From positions 43,663-107,662 of the forward strand of contig JAGCCU010000079.1 of NCBI GenBank assembly GCA_017651515.1: DNA of 64,000 nucleotides, read 5' to 3'. The notes under the pieces were generated by a model, which was given only the letters and a program-made list of their open reading frames with translations, ran no database searches and was not told the origin of the DNA. Of this stretch, positions 15,343 to 23,451 are shown one piece after another; the first letter of the stretch is position 1; each line of letters opens with the position of its first letter. This DNA is from Muribaculaceae bacterium (GTDB lineage: Bacteria; Bacteroidota; Bacteroidia; Bacteroidales; Muribaculaceae). The position numbers were made by a program, and so were the translations under genes.

Positions 15343-15906
15343 ATGGGAAAAGTAGAATTAGGAAAATACGTAGAATTAGCTTACGAAATCTTTGTTGTAA
15401 ACGATAACGATCAGACTTCAGTCTATAAATTCACAGATGAACACCCCGACCGATTTGTCTTTGGGCAAGACCTGGGCATGATTGAAGCCTTCGTAAACCA
15501 TATCGGCGCACTGTCTATGGGCGACACCTTCGACTTTACACTAGCACCGGAAGAGGCATTTGGAGAACGCAATCCCGAGATGGTGATGAGTATTCCCCGC
15601 TCCACATTCGAAATCGATGGCGAGTTCGACAACGAACGTGTGTTTGTAGGCTCTATGGTACCAATGCAGACCAGCGAGGGTTATCGCATTGATGGACTGG
15701 TGAAAGCCATTGATGAAGACAACGTCACTCTAGACTTCAACCACCAGCTCGCTGGCGAAAGCGTACGCTATGTAGGCAAGGTACTGCTTGTGCGTGATGC
15801 CACCCCCGAGGAACTTGCTCCAAAACACCACTGCGGAGGCGGATGTGACTGTGGACATGACCACAGCCACGGTTGCGACTGCGACAGTTGCGGCGGATGC
15901 AACTAA
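15343..15906 (+). CDS. slyD: SlyD-like FKBP peptidyl-prolyl isomerase
   Basis: 187 residues, cytoplasmic. The split FKBP domain frames an insert-in-flap (IF) chaperone domain, recognised from FVFGQDLGMIEAFVNHIGALSMGDTFDF, PEEAFGERNPEMV, then LDFNHQLAGESVRYVGKVL. The C-terminus is a His/Cys-rich metal tail (HHCGGGCDCGHDHSHGCDC) of the kind that binds nickel or other metals in SlyD. It would catalyse proline isomerisation during folding and may store or deliver metal. A monocistronic unit by its own strong promoter; the next gene starts 28 bases on. Confidence 0.92.
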   Translation: MGKVELGKYVELAYEIFVVNDNDQTSVYKFTDEHPDRFVFGQDLGMIEAFVNHIGALSMGDTFDFTLAPEEAFGERNPEMVMSIPRSTFEIDGEFDNERVFVGSMVPMQTSEGYRIDGLVKAIDEDNVTLDFNHQLAGESVRYVGKVLLVRDATPEELAPKHHCGGGCDCGHDHSHGCDCDSCGGCN

Positions 15907-15933
15907 TCCACTCCATTACCACTATACCACACA

Positions 15934-17202
15934 ATGAAAGCACCGCTCACATTGAGATTACTGCGACTTCTACTATTGCTGACTATCAGCAACATGGCAC
16001 TTTTAGCTCACTCAGAAGAGATTGAGATAGAAGTGGCTACACCCGTTGTAGATGGCATCGACGTGAGCGATCACCAGAAAGTAATCGACTGGGATGCAGT
16101 AGCAAGGGACAAGCGCATCAAGTTTGTCTATATCAAGGCCACCGAAGGCGCAACGTATCAATCGAGCCACTATAGGTCGAACCTAGCCAACGCCAAGCGC
16201 GTAGGAATAAAAGTGGGCAGCTACCACTTCCTGCGCACCGGCTCGCGAATACGAGACCAGTTTGCCAATTTCACACGTGTGGTAAAAAAGAACGAGCAGG
16301 ACATCCTGCCACTTATAGACATCGAAGTACGCCAAGGCTGGACCAACCAACAGGTGCGTGACAGCGTCAAGCTGTTTGCCGACTTGGTGGAGGAATACTA
16401 CGGCTGCCGGCCAATGATCTACACCAGCTCACACTTCTACAACCACATACTTGGACGCGCCTTTGCCGATTATCCACTGTTCATAGCCCGATACGCCAAC
16501 AATGCCCCATCGCTCGATAGCGGGCAGTGGATTCTGTGGCAATACAGCGAGAAAGGCAGAGTAAACGGCATCGGTCCTAACGTGGATTTGTCGTGCTTCA
16601 ATAAAGGACGTGGCATCCAGGATATCCTGATGAAAGAAGGCCGAATGGGTTCGCGACGACGCAGCAACTCTGATGCCGTCGACCAGAAAGACAAGCCTGG
16701 CAGCGTGAAGGTAAAAGAGGCTCCTACAATGTCTAAAAAGCAAGAAAAAGAGCTCAAGAAACAACAGGAGAAAGAACGCAAGGCAAAAGAACGTGCCGAA
16801 AAATTGAAACGAGAGGAGGAATCCAAACAGGCCGAGAAACAGCGCAAGGCTGAAGAACAGGCGCGCAAGAAAGCTATGCAGGAAGCCAAGGAAAAACAAC
16901 GCAAGGCTGAAGAACTGAAGAAGAAGCAGGAAAAGGAAGAAAAGGCCCGACAGGAAAGACTTAAAAAGCAACAAGAGGAAGAAGCTCGTAAGGCAGCACA
17001 AAAACAGCGGCAAGAAGGCGTTCAACAACGACTCAAGCAGCAACAGGCCGAACAGCAGCAAGCCAAGCAGGAACAGCGCAATAAACTGCAACAGCAAAAG
17101 CAGAATGCAAATCAGGCTCGACAGGGACAGACCTCGACAAACGATGTTCGTCAGAGTACCCGTACGCGTAAAACCAACAAAAGCTCGGCCGACAACGATT
17201 AA
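15934..17202 (+). CDS. GH25 muramidase with long charged tail
   Basis: 422 residues. A signal peptide (about 1-27) is followed by a GH25 lysozyme domain (about 39-230) with DGIDVSDHQ (D43), FVYIKATEGATYQ, GSYHFLR and LPLIDIE, where the D-x-E pair (D129, E131) holds the catalytic acid. GH25 enzymes cut the MurNAc-GlcNAc beta-1,4 bond of peptidoglycan. Residues about 240-422 are almost only Lys, Glu, Gln, Ala and Arg, a highly charged coiled coil perhaps binding the cell wall. First of three adjacent GH25 paralogues, separated from the next by 18 bases. Confidence 0.9.
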   Translation: MKAPLTLRLLRLLLLLTISNMALLAHSEEIEIEVATPVVDGIDVSDHQKVIDWDAVARDKRIKFVYIKATEGATYQSSHYRSNLANAKRVGIKVGSYHFLRTGSRIRDQFANFTRVVKKNEQDILPLIDIEVRQGWTNQQVRDSVKLFADLVEEYYGCRPMIYTSSHFYNHILGRAFADYPLFIARYANNAPSLDSGQWILWQYSEKGRVNGIGPNVDLSCFNKGRGIQDILMKEGRMGSRRRSNSDAVDQKDKPGSVKVKEAPTMSKKQEKELKKQQEKERKAKERAEKLKREEESKQAEKQRKAEEQARKKAMQEAKEKQRKAEELKKKQEKEEKARQERLKKQQEEEARKAAQKQRQEGVQQRLKQQQAEQQQAKQEQRNKLQQQKQNANQARQGQTSTNDVRQSTRTRKTNKSSADND

Positions 17203-17220
17203 TCACACCCTGTGTCAATA

Positions 17221-18237
17221 ATGCCACGACGATTACTCACATACGTACTTCTGATGGCAATTCTGCTGCCAATGCAGGCAAAGCAGAAAGACTCTAAGGA
17301 ACAGTTTCATGGTATAGATGTGAGTTGGTACCAGAAAAAAATCAACTGGGACGTCACAGCACAGGACAAGCGCATCACGTTTGCATTCATCAAGGCCACC
17401 GAAGGCGGACGCATCCAAGATGCCAACTACCGCTACAACATTGAGAACGCACGGCGAAAGGGCATAAAGGTGGGCAGCTACCATTTCCTGCGCCCCGAGA
17501 CACCTGCCAAGCAGCAGTTTGAGAACTTTGTAGCACGTGTGAAGAAAAACGAGCAGGACCTTATTCCCGTAATCGACATTGAAGACGTGCCTGAAATGGG
17601 CGTACTATGGAAGCCTCAACAAGCCAAAGACTTCCTGAAGGAAATGCTCGACCTTGTGGAAAAGCATTTTGGCTGCAAGCCTATGATATACACCAGCAAC
17701 AAGTTCTTCACCGACTATCTGGGAAGAGCCTTTGCCAACTATCCTCTGTTCATTGCCCGTTACGGCAACGTGGAGCCTGAACCTCTCAACGGCACTTCAT
17801 GGACGCTGTGGCAGTTCACCAAGTCCGGCCGCGTCGACGGCATCGACCACGTCGTGGATCTGTCGCGCTTCAACAAGGGGCGGTCACTCGCAAGCATTGC
17901 TTTCCCAAAGGCAAAGCCAAAAGGCGAACCGAAGTCTCACAAGGATAAAAAGAAACACCACAAAGATGCAAAGCACGAGCAAAAACATAAAGGCTCAGCA
18001 AAACACAAAGGTGCTAAAAAAGGCGATTCCAAGAAAGACACAGCTGGTGATAACCACAATAAAAAAGATAAAAAGAGCGTTAAGAAAAAGATCTCTTCTG
18101 AAACAAGAAAAGACAATGCCGCAAAAGGCAAGTCCAAGAAGGACAAGATTGTAAAAGACGAAAGTCCAGCTAAAAAATCCAAGAAACAATCATTGAATCG
18201 CGCAAAAAAACGTGAACAAAAAAAGAAGAACAAATAA
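17221..18237 (+). CDS. GH25 muramidase with Lys-rich tail
   Basis: 338 residues from ATG 17221; a GTG nine bases earlier (17212) is possible. Signal peptide up to MQAKQ, then a GH25 domain (about 25-225) with GIDVSWYQKKINWD, FAFIKATEGG, GSYHFLRPET and LIPVIDIEDV. The last 110 residues are extremely Lys-rich with repeated KDKK/KHK motifs, basic where the preceding paralogue's tail is mixed-charge. A tail of this kind could bind anionic wall or nucleic acid polymers. Middle member of the triplet; its stop overlaps the start of the third. Confidence 0.88.
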   Translation: MPRRLLTYVLLMAILLPMQAKQKDSKEQFHGIDVSWYQKKINWDVTAQDKRITFAFIKATEGGRIQDANYRYNIENARRKGIKVGSYHFLRPETPAKQQFENFVARVKKNEQDLIPVIDIEDVPEMGVLWKPQQAKDFLKEMLDLVEKHFGCKPMIYTSNKFFTDYLGRAFANYPLFIARYGNVEPEPLNGTSWTLWQFTKSGRVDGIDHVVDLSRFNKGRSLASIAFPKAKPKGEPKSHKDKKKHHKDAKHEQKHKGSAKHKGAKKGDSKKDTAGDNHNKKDKKSVKKKISSETRKDNAAKGKSKKDKIVKDESPAKKSKKQSLNRAKKREQKKKNK

Positions 18238-18952
18238 AGCCCTCTGTGCAGCCATAGCAATCATAGCTTTGGCTACCGTGTTTATTGCCGGGTGTAGGCA
18301 GAATGGCAACGCCGACTCTCGCACGGCACACATTGCACCTCGCGACTCAACGGCTCCATACGACGGCATAGACATCTCCAGCCACCAGGGTGACATAGAC
18401 TGGGCAAAGGTAGGCAACGATCCTTACATCCGCTTCGTCTATATTAAGGCCACCGAGGGAGCCACCTATCAGTCGCCGCACTATCGCTACAACCTTGACG
18501 GCGCGCGCCGCCAAGGATTTCTGGTGGGCAGCTATCACTATGTGACATCTACCTCACCCATACATGAGCAGGCACGCAACTTCTTCATGCAGGCACCACG
18601 CAAGACGCAAGATCTAATACCTATGCTCGACGTGGAAGAGCGAGGACAATGGACCCGCAGCCAACTTATTGACAGCGTGTCGCTACTGGCCAACTTGATT
18701 GAAAAGGAATACGGTTGCCGACCAATGATTTACTCCACCATCGACTTCTACAACAAGAATCTGGCTCCGCATTTCAACAAATATCCTCTCTACATCGGAC
18801 GATACTCATCATCGAAGCCTGCAATCAACTGGGACGGAAAATACACCGTGTGGCAGTTCAGTGAAAACGGCATCATCCCAGGCATCGACGCATACGTCGA
18901 CCTGTGCCATTTCAACGATGAAATCTGGCTCGACAAAATCATCCTTCATTAA
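18212..18952 (+). CDS. GH25 muramidase lipoprotein
   Basis: 246 residues from a GTG start inside the end of the previous gene (26-base overlap). A lipobox FIAGC gives a lipidated Cys at about residue 28, so it is membrane anchored. GH25 domain throughout: YDGIDISSHQGDIDWAKV, FVYIKATEGATYQ, GSYHYV, LIPMLDVEERGQW. No charged tail, unlike its two upstream paralogues. The three genes probably form one unit with different cellular placement of the same lytic activity. Confidence 0.88.
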   Translation: MNKKRRTNKALCAAIAIIALATVFIAGCRQNGNADSRTAHIAPRDSTAPYDGIDISSHQGDIDWAKVGNDPYIRFVYIKATEGATYQSPHYRYNLDGARRQGFLVGSYHYVTSTSPIHEQARNFFMQAPRKTQDLIPMLDVEERGQWTRSQLIDSVSLLANLIEKEYGCRPMIYSTIDFYNKNLAPHFNKYPLYIGRYSSSKPAINWDGKYTVWQFSENGIIPGIDAYVDLCHFNDEIWLDKIILH

Positions 18953-18993
18953 TTCCTATTCGGAGTGTATATTCTGGATGTAATACAACAAAA

Positions 18994-19022
18994 GCGTCAA
19001 GCGTGAACATCACACTTAACGC
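18994..19022. terminator. Convergent hairpin between the GH25 run and tRNA-Glu
   Basis: GCGTCAAGCGTG (18994-19005) pairs with CACACTTAACGC (19011-19022) with two mismatches and a 5-nt loop. It lies between the end of the rightward GH25 run and the 3' end of the leftward tRNA-Glu gene, the place where a bidirectional terminator is expected. No strong T-run. Confidence 0.45.
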
Positions 19023-19028
19023 CTTGCG

Positions 19029-19100
19029 TAGCCCATAGCAGAATCGAACTGCTCTTTCAAGAATGAAAATCTTGCGTCCTAGCCGATAGACGAATGGGCC
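19029..19100 (-). tRNA. tRNA-Glu (UUC), copy 1
   Basis: Minus-strand cloverleaf: acceptor GGCCCAT pairs with ATGGGCT (one G-U pair), anticodon stem CAAGA/TCTTG with loop TTTTCAT giving anticodon TTC, T-arm with GTTCGATTC. The 3' CCA is not encoded. Identical over its length to copy 2 at 19482-19553. Confidence 0.95.
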
Positions 19101-19101
19101 G

Positions 19102-19146
19102 TGTCGCGCTGCTGCGCACTCATGAACGCTTTAGCGCATAGCGACA
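19102..19146 (-). other. Inverted repeat between rpsT and tRNA-Glu copy 1
   Basis: TGTCGC (19102-19107) pairs with GCGACA (19141-19146) around GCGC-rich inner repeats. On the minus strand it follows rpsT and precedes the 5' end of tRNA-Glu copy 1, so it may be an RNA processing site or partial terminator separating the mRNA from the tRNA. Confidence 0.4.
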
Positions 19147-19182
19147 AGAGAATCCTCATGCCGCCTTCGTCTTCAGACTTTA

Positions 19183-19440
19183 TTATGCCTCCAACTTATT
19201 GATGTGCTTAGCCAACTTCGACTTAAGGTTGGCAGCCTTGTTCTTGCTGATGACGTTCTTGCGACCCAGCTTGTCGAGCATCGACTCAACCTTCTTCACT
19301 GCTTCAGCAGCAGCTGCCTTGTCGGTCATCTTGCGTACGTTGCGAACAGCGTTACGCATGGTCTTTGCATAATAACGGTTGCGCAGGTTACGAGCCTGTG
19401 TCTGACGAATTCTCTTGATAGCTGACTTATGGTTTGCCAT
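19183..19440 (-). CDS. rpsT: 30S ribosomal protein S20
   Basis: 85 residues starting [19 protein letters not shown], the invariant S20 N-terminus, followed by Ala/Lys-rich helices ([17 protein letters not shown]) and a basic end ([20 protein letters not shown]). A three-helix primary binder of 16S rRNA in the small subunit. It lies between two identical tRNA-Glu genes on the same strand, with gaps of 82 and 41 bases, so the three may be co-transcribed from above copy 2. Confidence 0.97.
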   Translation of the reverse strand: MANHKSAIKRIRQTQARNLRNRYYAKTMRNAVRNVRKMTDKAAAAEAVKKVESMLDKLGRKNVISKNKAANLKSKLAKHINKLEA

Positions 19441-19481
19441 AATTTCTCTTTATTTTCCTTTTTATTAAATTGTTGATTTAG

Positions 19482-19553
19482 TAGCCCATAGCAGAATCGA
19501 ACTGCTCTTTCAAGAATGAAAATCTTGCGTCCTAGCCGATAGACGAATGGGCC
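19482..19553 (-). tRNA. tRNA-Glu (UUC), copy 2
   Basis: Same 72-nt sequence as the gene at 19029-19100, anticodon TTC, CCA not encoded. It lies 41 bases before rpsT on the minus strand. The exact identity of both copies over at least 73 bases points to gene conversion or recent duplication. Confidence 0.95.
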
Positions 19554-19715
19554 AAAAACATACCTTTCCAAAAAAGCGACTGCAAAGTTAGGTACATTTT
19601 TTGAACTGACAAAATTTTAACACATCAAATCACTCTCAAACACTATTTTTTTGGTTTTTATGAAGTCATTTCAACCGACGTAAGTAACTTTGCAATAGTT
19701 TTTTTGCCTTCTCAA

Positions 19716-20441
19716 ATGTACGACAAACTGCGAGGCATAGTACTCGCCACCATTAAATACAGCGACAAGCACAACATCGTCCATGTATATACCGACCTTC
19801 ATGGACGAATGGCTTTCCTCGTGCCACAGGGCAATACACGTGGGGCACGTATGCGCAATGCCATGCTCATGCCACTGTCGGTGGTTCAGTTTGAAGCACG
19901 GATCACTGCCGGTCGCGAACTGGCATCGATGCATGACTTGCAGCGCGATTGCCCATTGAGTGACATCTACGCCAATCCAGTCAAAAGTGCCGTGGCAATG
20001 TTCATGGGAGAGGTGCTGGCACACTCCATACAAGAGCAGGAGAGCAACATGCCATTATTTTCGTTTGTCGAAGCTTCGGTTATGGCACTTGAGAAGGCTA
20101 CACGAGGAGTGGCTAACTTTCACATATGCTTCCTTTACCACCTGGGAGCACATCTGGGCATTCAACCTGACGTGGCTTCTTACCACGAAGGATACTGGTT
20201 CGACATGATGGGAGGAACTTTCATGAAACATCCCGACGGAGTTAGTCACATGATGCCACCAAGCGATGCTGAAGCTTTACACCTCATTTCACGCATGACG
20301 TTCCGAAACCTTCACCTATTCAAGTTCAATCGTGAGCAACGCAATCAAGTGCTCGATGCTATGCTCACCTATTACCGCCTACACAACAGCACCCTCGGAA
20401 CACTTCGCTCTCCCGACATCCTCAAGCAGCTCTTTGTATAG
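19716..20441 (+). CDS. recO: DNA repair protein RecO
   Basis: 241 residues from ATG 19716, giving the family start MYDKLRGIVLATIKYSDKHNIVHVYT; an upstream TTG adds four residues without support. The N-terminal OB-fold (about 1-80) has the HGRMAFLVPQ strand, and the rest is helical with the FHICFLYHLGAHLGI segment. It lacks the C-terminal Cys4 zinc site of many RecO proteins, as often in Bacteroidota. It anneals strands and, with RecR and RecF, loads RecA. recF lies 27 kb away in the same window. A TAACTTTG -7 element is at 19685-19692. Confidence 0.9.
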   Translation: MYDKLRGIVLATIKYSDKHNIVHVYTDLHGRMAFLVPQGNTRGARMRNAMLMPLSVVQFEARITAGRELASMHDLQRDCPLSDIYANPVKSAVAMFMGEVLAHSIQEQESNMPLFSFVEASVMALEKATRGVANFHICFLYHLGAHLGIQPDVASYHEGYWFDMMGGTFMKHPDGVSHMMPPSDAEALHLISRMTFRNLHLFKFNREQRNQVLDAMLTYYRLHNSTLGTLRSPDILKQLFV

Positions 20442-20449
20442 ACACAATG

Positions 20450-20479
20450 AAGCCCTATGCAGCAATTGCACAGGGCTTT
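20450..20479. terminator. Bidirectional terminator of recO and the FadL-like gene
   Basis: AAGCCCT (20450-20456) pairs with AGGGCTT (20472-20478), with an inner TGCA/TGCA stem in the loop. It sits in the 62 bases between two convergent genes. Confidence 0.7.
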
Positions 20480-20503
20480 CACATATTTATTATAGTCCTT
20501 AAA

Positions 20504-21982
20504 TTAGAACTTGAAGTCCAAACCTACACCGAACACCTTGTTGGTGCGGCTATAGACATCCTTGCCAGCAAGACCAGTATTGCAGTAGCCAGGGTTACCG
20601 GCAGGAACATTCTTGGTGTAATCCTTATAGGTAGTCCAGAAATAACCAAGGTTCAGACGCAGCTTTTCACTCAGGTTGACGGCGCCGCCGAAGCCCAGCG
20701 AGTAGCTGTCGCAAGAGAAAGCAGTGTGGGTCTGATAATCATCGCTCAGACCATAGTCGGTGTTCTGGAAACCGCAGCTCACGGTAAACAACCTGTTAAT
20801 GTCCCACTCCAGACCTGCCAGCACCTCATGAGTTCCGTGGGTCAAGTACTTCTGCTTGTCATTTGCCATCTCGGCGTGCTTGTCATCATAGAAATGATAC
20901 TCAACGGCAGCACGGAGCTTCTTAGGAATGATTTCGTAGCCTGCAGCCACGTAGAGCACTGCTGGAAGGTCGTTGGGAGTGTTCACTCCATGTCCGTATG
21001 AAGCCGACATGCCTTTTTCCAGTTCTTCTGATGCCTGGCCCATGGCTGTAGCTTCCAACGTCTTAGTATCGTTCTCAATATTGAGATTGGTCTTGAACTC
21101 ATATTTTGCGGCCAGCGTGAGTGGGCCAGTCTTATAGTTCACGCCCAAAATGGGGGTCACGCCCCAACCTGTCTGTTTGCAATCCAGTTTGATGTGAGTC
21201 AAGCCACCTTCTTGAGCCAGAGCAGTGAGCATTGGTGCATAAGCGGCCTGTTGCTCAGGTGGAAGCGCAGCCATTGCAACTGATACTCTCTGCTTGAACT
21301 CATCACCCATGCTTGCATCAACATGACCAACGTAGCTACCATCAAAGTAGTTCAGACGGAATCCAGCAAATGCACTCCAGTGATTGTTAATCTGATAGGC
21401 AGCACCCAGTTGAAGGCCACAGATGTATTGGTGGCCTTTCATCGAAGAATTGATAGAGTACATGCTCGGCATGACAGCATCGGCACCTACCAGTGACTTC
21501 AGCATCGGTTGATCAGCAAGCAGAGCTTTAGTCTTGCTATAAATACCAGCCATTACTTGGGCATCAAACATAGCAAGGCCACTGTCAAAACTGGCCTTAC
21601 CACCGCCACCGACAAAGCCAAAGAAGCCTGAAAACGCCCATTTGTCGCGTTTGTAAGCTGCATAAAGGCTCGGAATTACTGGCGCGGACGCTGTACCCTT
21701 GTAAAGTTTAGTGTTGTCCTCTGTTTGGAACAATGGGAAAGTGGCGAGAACGTCACGCTTCTGCGAAGCACTCTGTATGTTCAGCGACAATGTCCAGCCC
21801 TCATGATCGAGGAACGCCGTACCGGCAGGATTGGTGAACACACCATCAATCTCGTTGGTGGCACCGCGCGCCATCATGCGCTGCCATGCAATACTCTGGT
21901 TTGTGTTGTGAAGCAGACCGCCTGCCCATGCGGGCACTACCATAGCGGCTGTAAGGACGAGTGTAGTAAAAATCTTTTTCAT
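20504..21982 (-). CDS. FadL/TodX-family outer-membrane protein
   Basis: 492 residues. Signal peptide MKKIFTTLVLTAAMVVPAWA, then an N-terminal hatch segment with GATNEIDGVFTNPAGTAFL, the NPAG signature of the OMPP1/FadL/TodX barrel family. Alternating aromatic strands fill the rest and it ends GVGLDFKF with a terminal Phe, the beta-barrel sorting signal. Members pass hydrophobic molecules such as fatty acids across the outer membrane; the substrate here is unknown. Its own -7 element (TAATTTTG on the minus strand, 22108-22101) lies about 120 bases upstream. Confidence 0.88.
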   Translation of the reverse strand: MKKIFTTLVLTAAMVVPAWAGGLLHNTNQSIAWQRMMARGATNEIDGVFTNPAGTAFLDHEGWTLSLNIQSASQKRDVLATFPLFQTEDNTKLYKGTASAPVIPSLYAAYKRDKWAFSGFFGFVGGGGKASFDSGLAMFDAQVMAGIYSKTKALLADQPMLKSLVGADAVMPSMYSINSSMKGHQYICGLQLGAAYQINNHWSAFAGFRLNYFDGSYVGHVDASMGDEFKQRVSVAMAALPPEQQAAYAPMLTALAQEGGLTHIKLDCKQTGWGVTPILGVNYKTGPLTLAAKYEFKTNLNIENDTKTLEATAMGQASEELEKGMSASYGHGVNTPNDLPAVLYVAAGYEIIPKKLRAAVEYHFYDDKHAEMANDKQKYLTHGTHEVLAGLEWDINRLFTVSCGFQNTDYGLSDDYQTHTAFSCDSYSLGFGGAVNLSEKLRLNLGYFWTTYKDYTKNVPAGNPGYCNTGLAGKDVYSRTNKVFGVGLDFKF

Positions 21983-22281
21983 ATTATTATACCTTATTTA
22001 TCAGTATGACGCCGGTGACTTAATCACAATTCCTAGTGATTTTGCAATGTCTAACTCGACAAGAACCACGCGTCATGACATAGTTATTAATTTCAGGCGA
22101 CAAAATTATGCTAAATAACATATTCAGTGTGCTAAAAGTCAAAAAAAATCACCCATTTCGCTCAAAACACAAAAAAATTACATCTCTTAACATTCTATTT
22201 TTGTTAAGAAATGTTGCATTTGACTCAGCAAAACACTGAGCCCAACGTAATTGAAAACAGTATTCTGCGGTAAATTACTTA
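21983..22281. other. Intergenic region, promoter element only
   Basis: 299 bases between the FadL-like start and the end of the DUF262-HNH gene. It holds a minus-strand TAATTTTG (22108-22101) for the FadL-like gene and a weak 5-bp hairpin (CTCAG 22224-22228 with CTGAG 22236-22240) that could end the nuclease transcript. No open frame of interest. Confidence 0.5.
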
Positions 22282-23451
22282 TTACTTATTGCCTTTGGCG
22301 CGGTTATGATTGCGACATAGCATTTGGCAGTTTTCAATAGTTGTTTCCCCACCTTTGCTCCAAGCAGCCACATGATCGGCATCCATCTCCTCTAACTTCC
22401 AAATACGCTTGCTGTTAGCATCATGACCAATTGCACAGAGCGGGCAATTTGAGATATCTTTTGCCTTGGCATTGGCAGTCTGTTGACTATAAACCTTTTT
22501 TATCGTCGTCTTGTCAAAAACGCGTACATTCAATAGTTTTGTATCATTACATCCACCTAGCACATACTCAAAAATGCCCTTGCGATTGGTAACAAAGTCA
22601 TCATTCATCAAATCACGCACTTTTTCTGATAGCATCGTGTGATTATAGGCTTTGGCATGATAACGTTCGTACAATTCACCCCAGTTCAATCCTTGCATTT
22701 CGCTATAGACATCGTCGAATAAGGTATCAATCCAATTAATCACGGTTTCAAAATAAGCCTTTATCTCTTTAATATTTGTGTCGCGTCGGTGAGCACTCAT
22801 ATATTTCTCGACATTTCCCCTACTAACCCATTCAAGCGCGGTAGCTAGGAACTGCTGGCGATTTGCAGGTCCCTTCACATAACTCTCCCATCGCTGAATG
22901 TTGGCGTTCTGTGAATTGCTGAATTCTGCTTTGCATAGTGTTACGAACGGCCCGCTATAAATTGCATTTAGCTCTTCTTGCGTATTAAGCGGTATGCCGG
23001 CAATGTTGATGGTTTTGAACCATTCCTTGATTTCGCCCTCTGCATTGTCTCCTTCGCCCTTACAGATATAGACCAATAGTTCAGTATTCAATATCTTATC
23101 TTGTATTTCCTTGTTCAATCCGTCAAATATCTGCTCCATCCCATTGACTTTAACGGCAAACTTGTTCTTGACAAACCTTCCAAGCGATGTGATGCGTTGT
23201 TGGCCATCAAGTACTTCTAGCTTATCATCGTCAACGCGATTAAAGTAGAAGAGTCCGAGTGGGTATCCTTTCAACACCGAGTCTATTACTGCCACATCCC
23301 GCTTACCGTCGGCATAAATGTAATTACGCTGATACTCTGGTTGAATGGTTAGTTGACCGGCCAATCCAAATAGTCCTTTGCCTTCAAGTTCATTATACTC
23401 AAAGCCGTCACAAATTTCTTCAACGGTATATATCTTTAAATCTGCTTTCAT
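22282..23451 (-). CDS. DUF262-HNH nuclease
   Basis: 389 residues. The N-terminal DUF262 (GmrSD/ParB-like) domain has QPEYQRNYIY and the hallmark LDGQQRITSL (81-90). The C-terminus (about 336-389) is an HNH nuclease: CPLC, then DADHVAAWSKGG, ENCQMLCRNHN. DUF262 domains in GmrSD-type enzymes use nucleotide to direct a nuclease against foreign, often modified, DNA. The start overlaps the stop of the methyltransferase gene (ATGA), so both are co-translated, and this protein is likely the restriction partner. The gene is AT-richer than its flanks, suggesting transfer. Target and nucleotide use are not known. Confidence 0.85.
   Translation of the reverse strand: MKADLKIYTVEEICDGFEYNELEGKGLFGLAGQLTIQPEYQRNYIYADGKRDVAVIDSVLKGYPLGLFYFNRVDDDKLEVLDGQQRITSLGRFVKNKFAVKVNGMEQIFDGLNKEIQDKILNTELLVYICKGEGDNAEGEIKEWFKTINIAGIPLNTQEELNAIYSGPFVTLCKAEFSNSQNANIQRWESYVKGPANRQQFLATALEWVSRGNVEKYMSAHRRDTNIKEIKAYFETVINWIDTLFDDVYSEMQGLNWGELYERYHAKAYNHTMLSEKVRDLMNDDFVTNRKGIFEYVLGGCNDTKLLNVRVFDKTTIKKVYSQQTANAKAKDISNCPLCAIGHDANSKRIWKLEEMDADHVAAWSKGGETTIENCQMLCRNHNRAKGNK

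Noticed and set aside
16429-17097. Long minus-strand frame rich in Leu and Phe opposite the first GH25 gene
   Set aside because: It is the antisense of the Lys/Glu/Gln-rich tail, whose codons read as hydrophobic residues on the other strand; no start signal or homology.
22224-22240. Short hairpin after the DUF262-HNH gene
   Set aside because: Only a 5-bp stem and no clear T-run, so not listed as a terminator.
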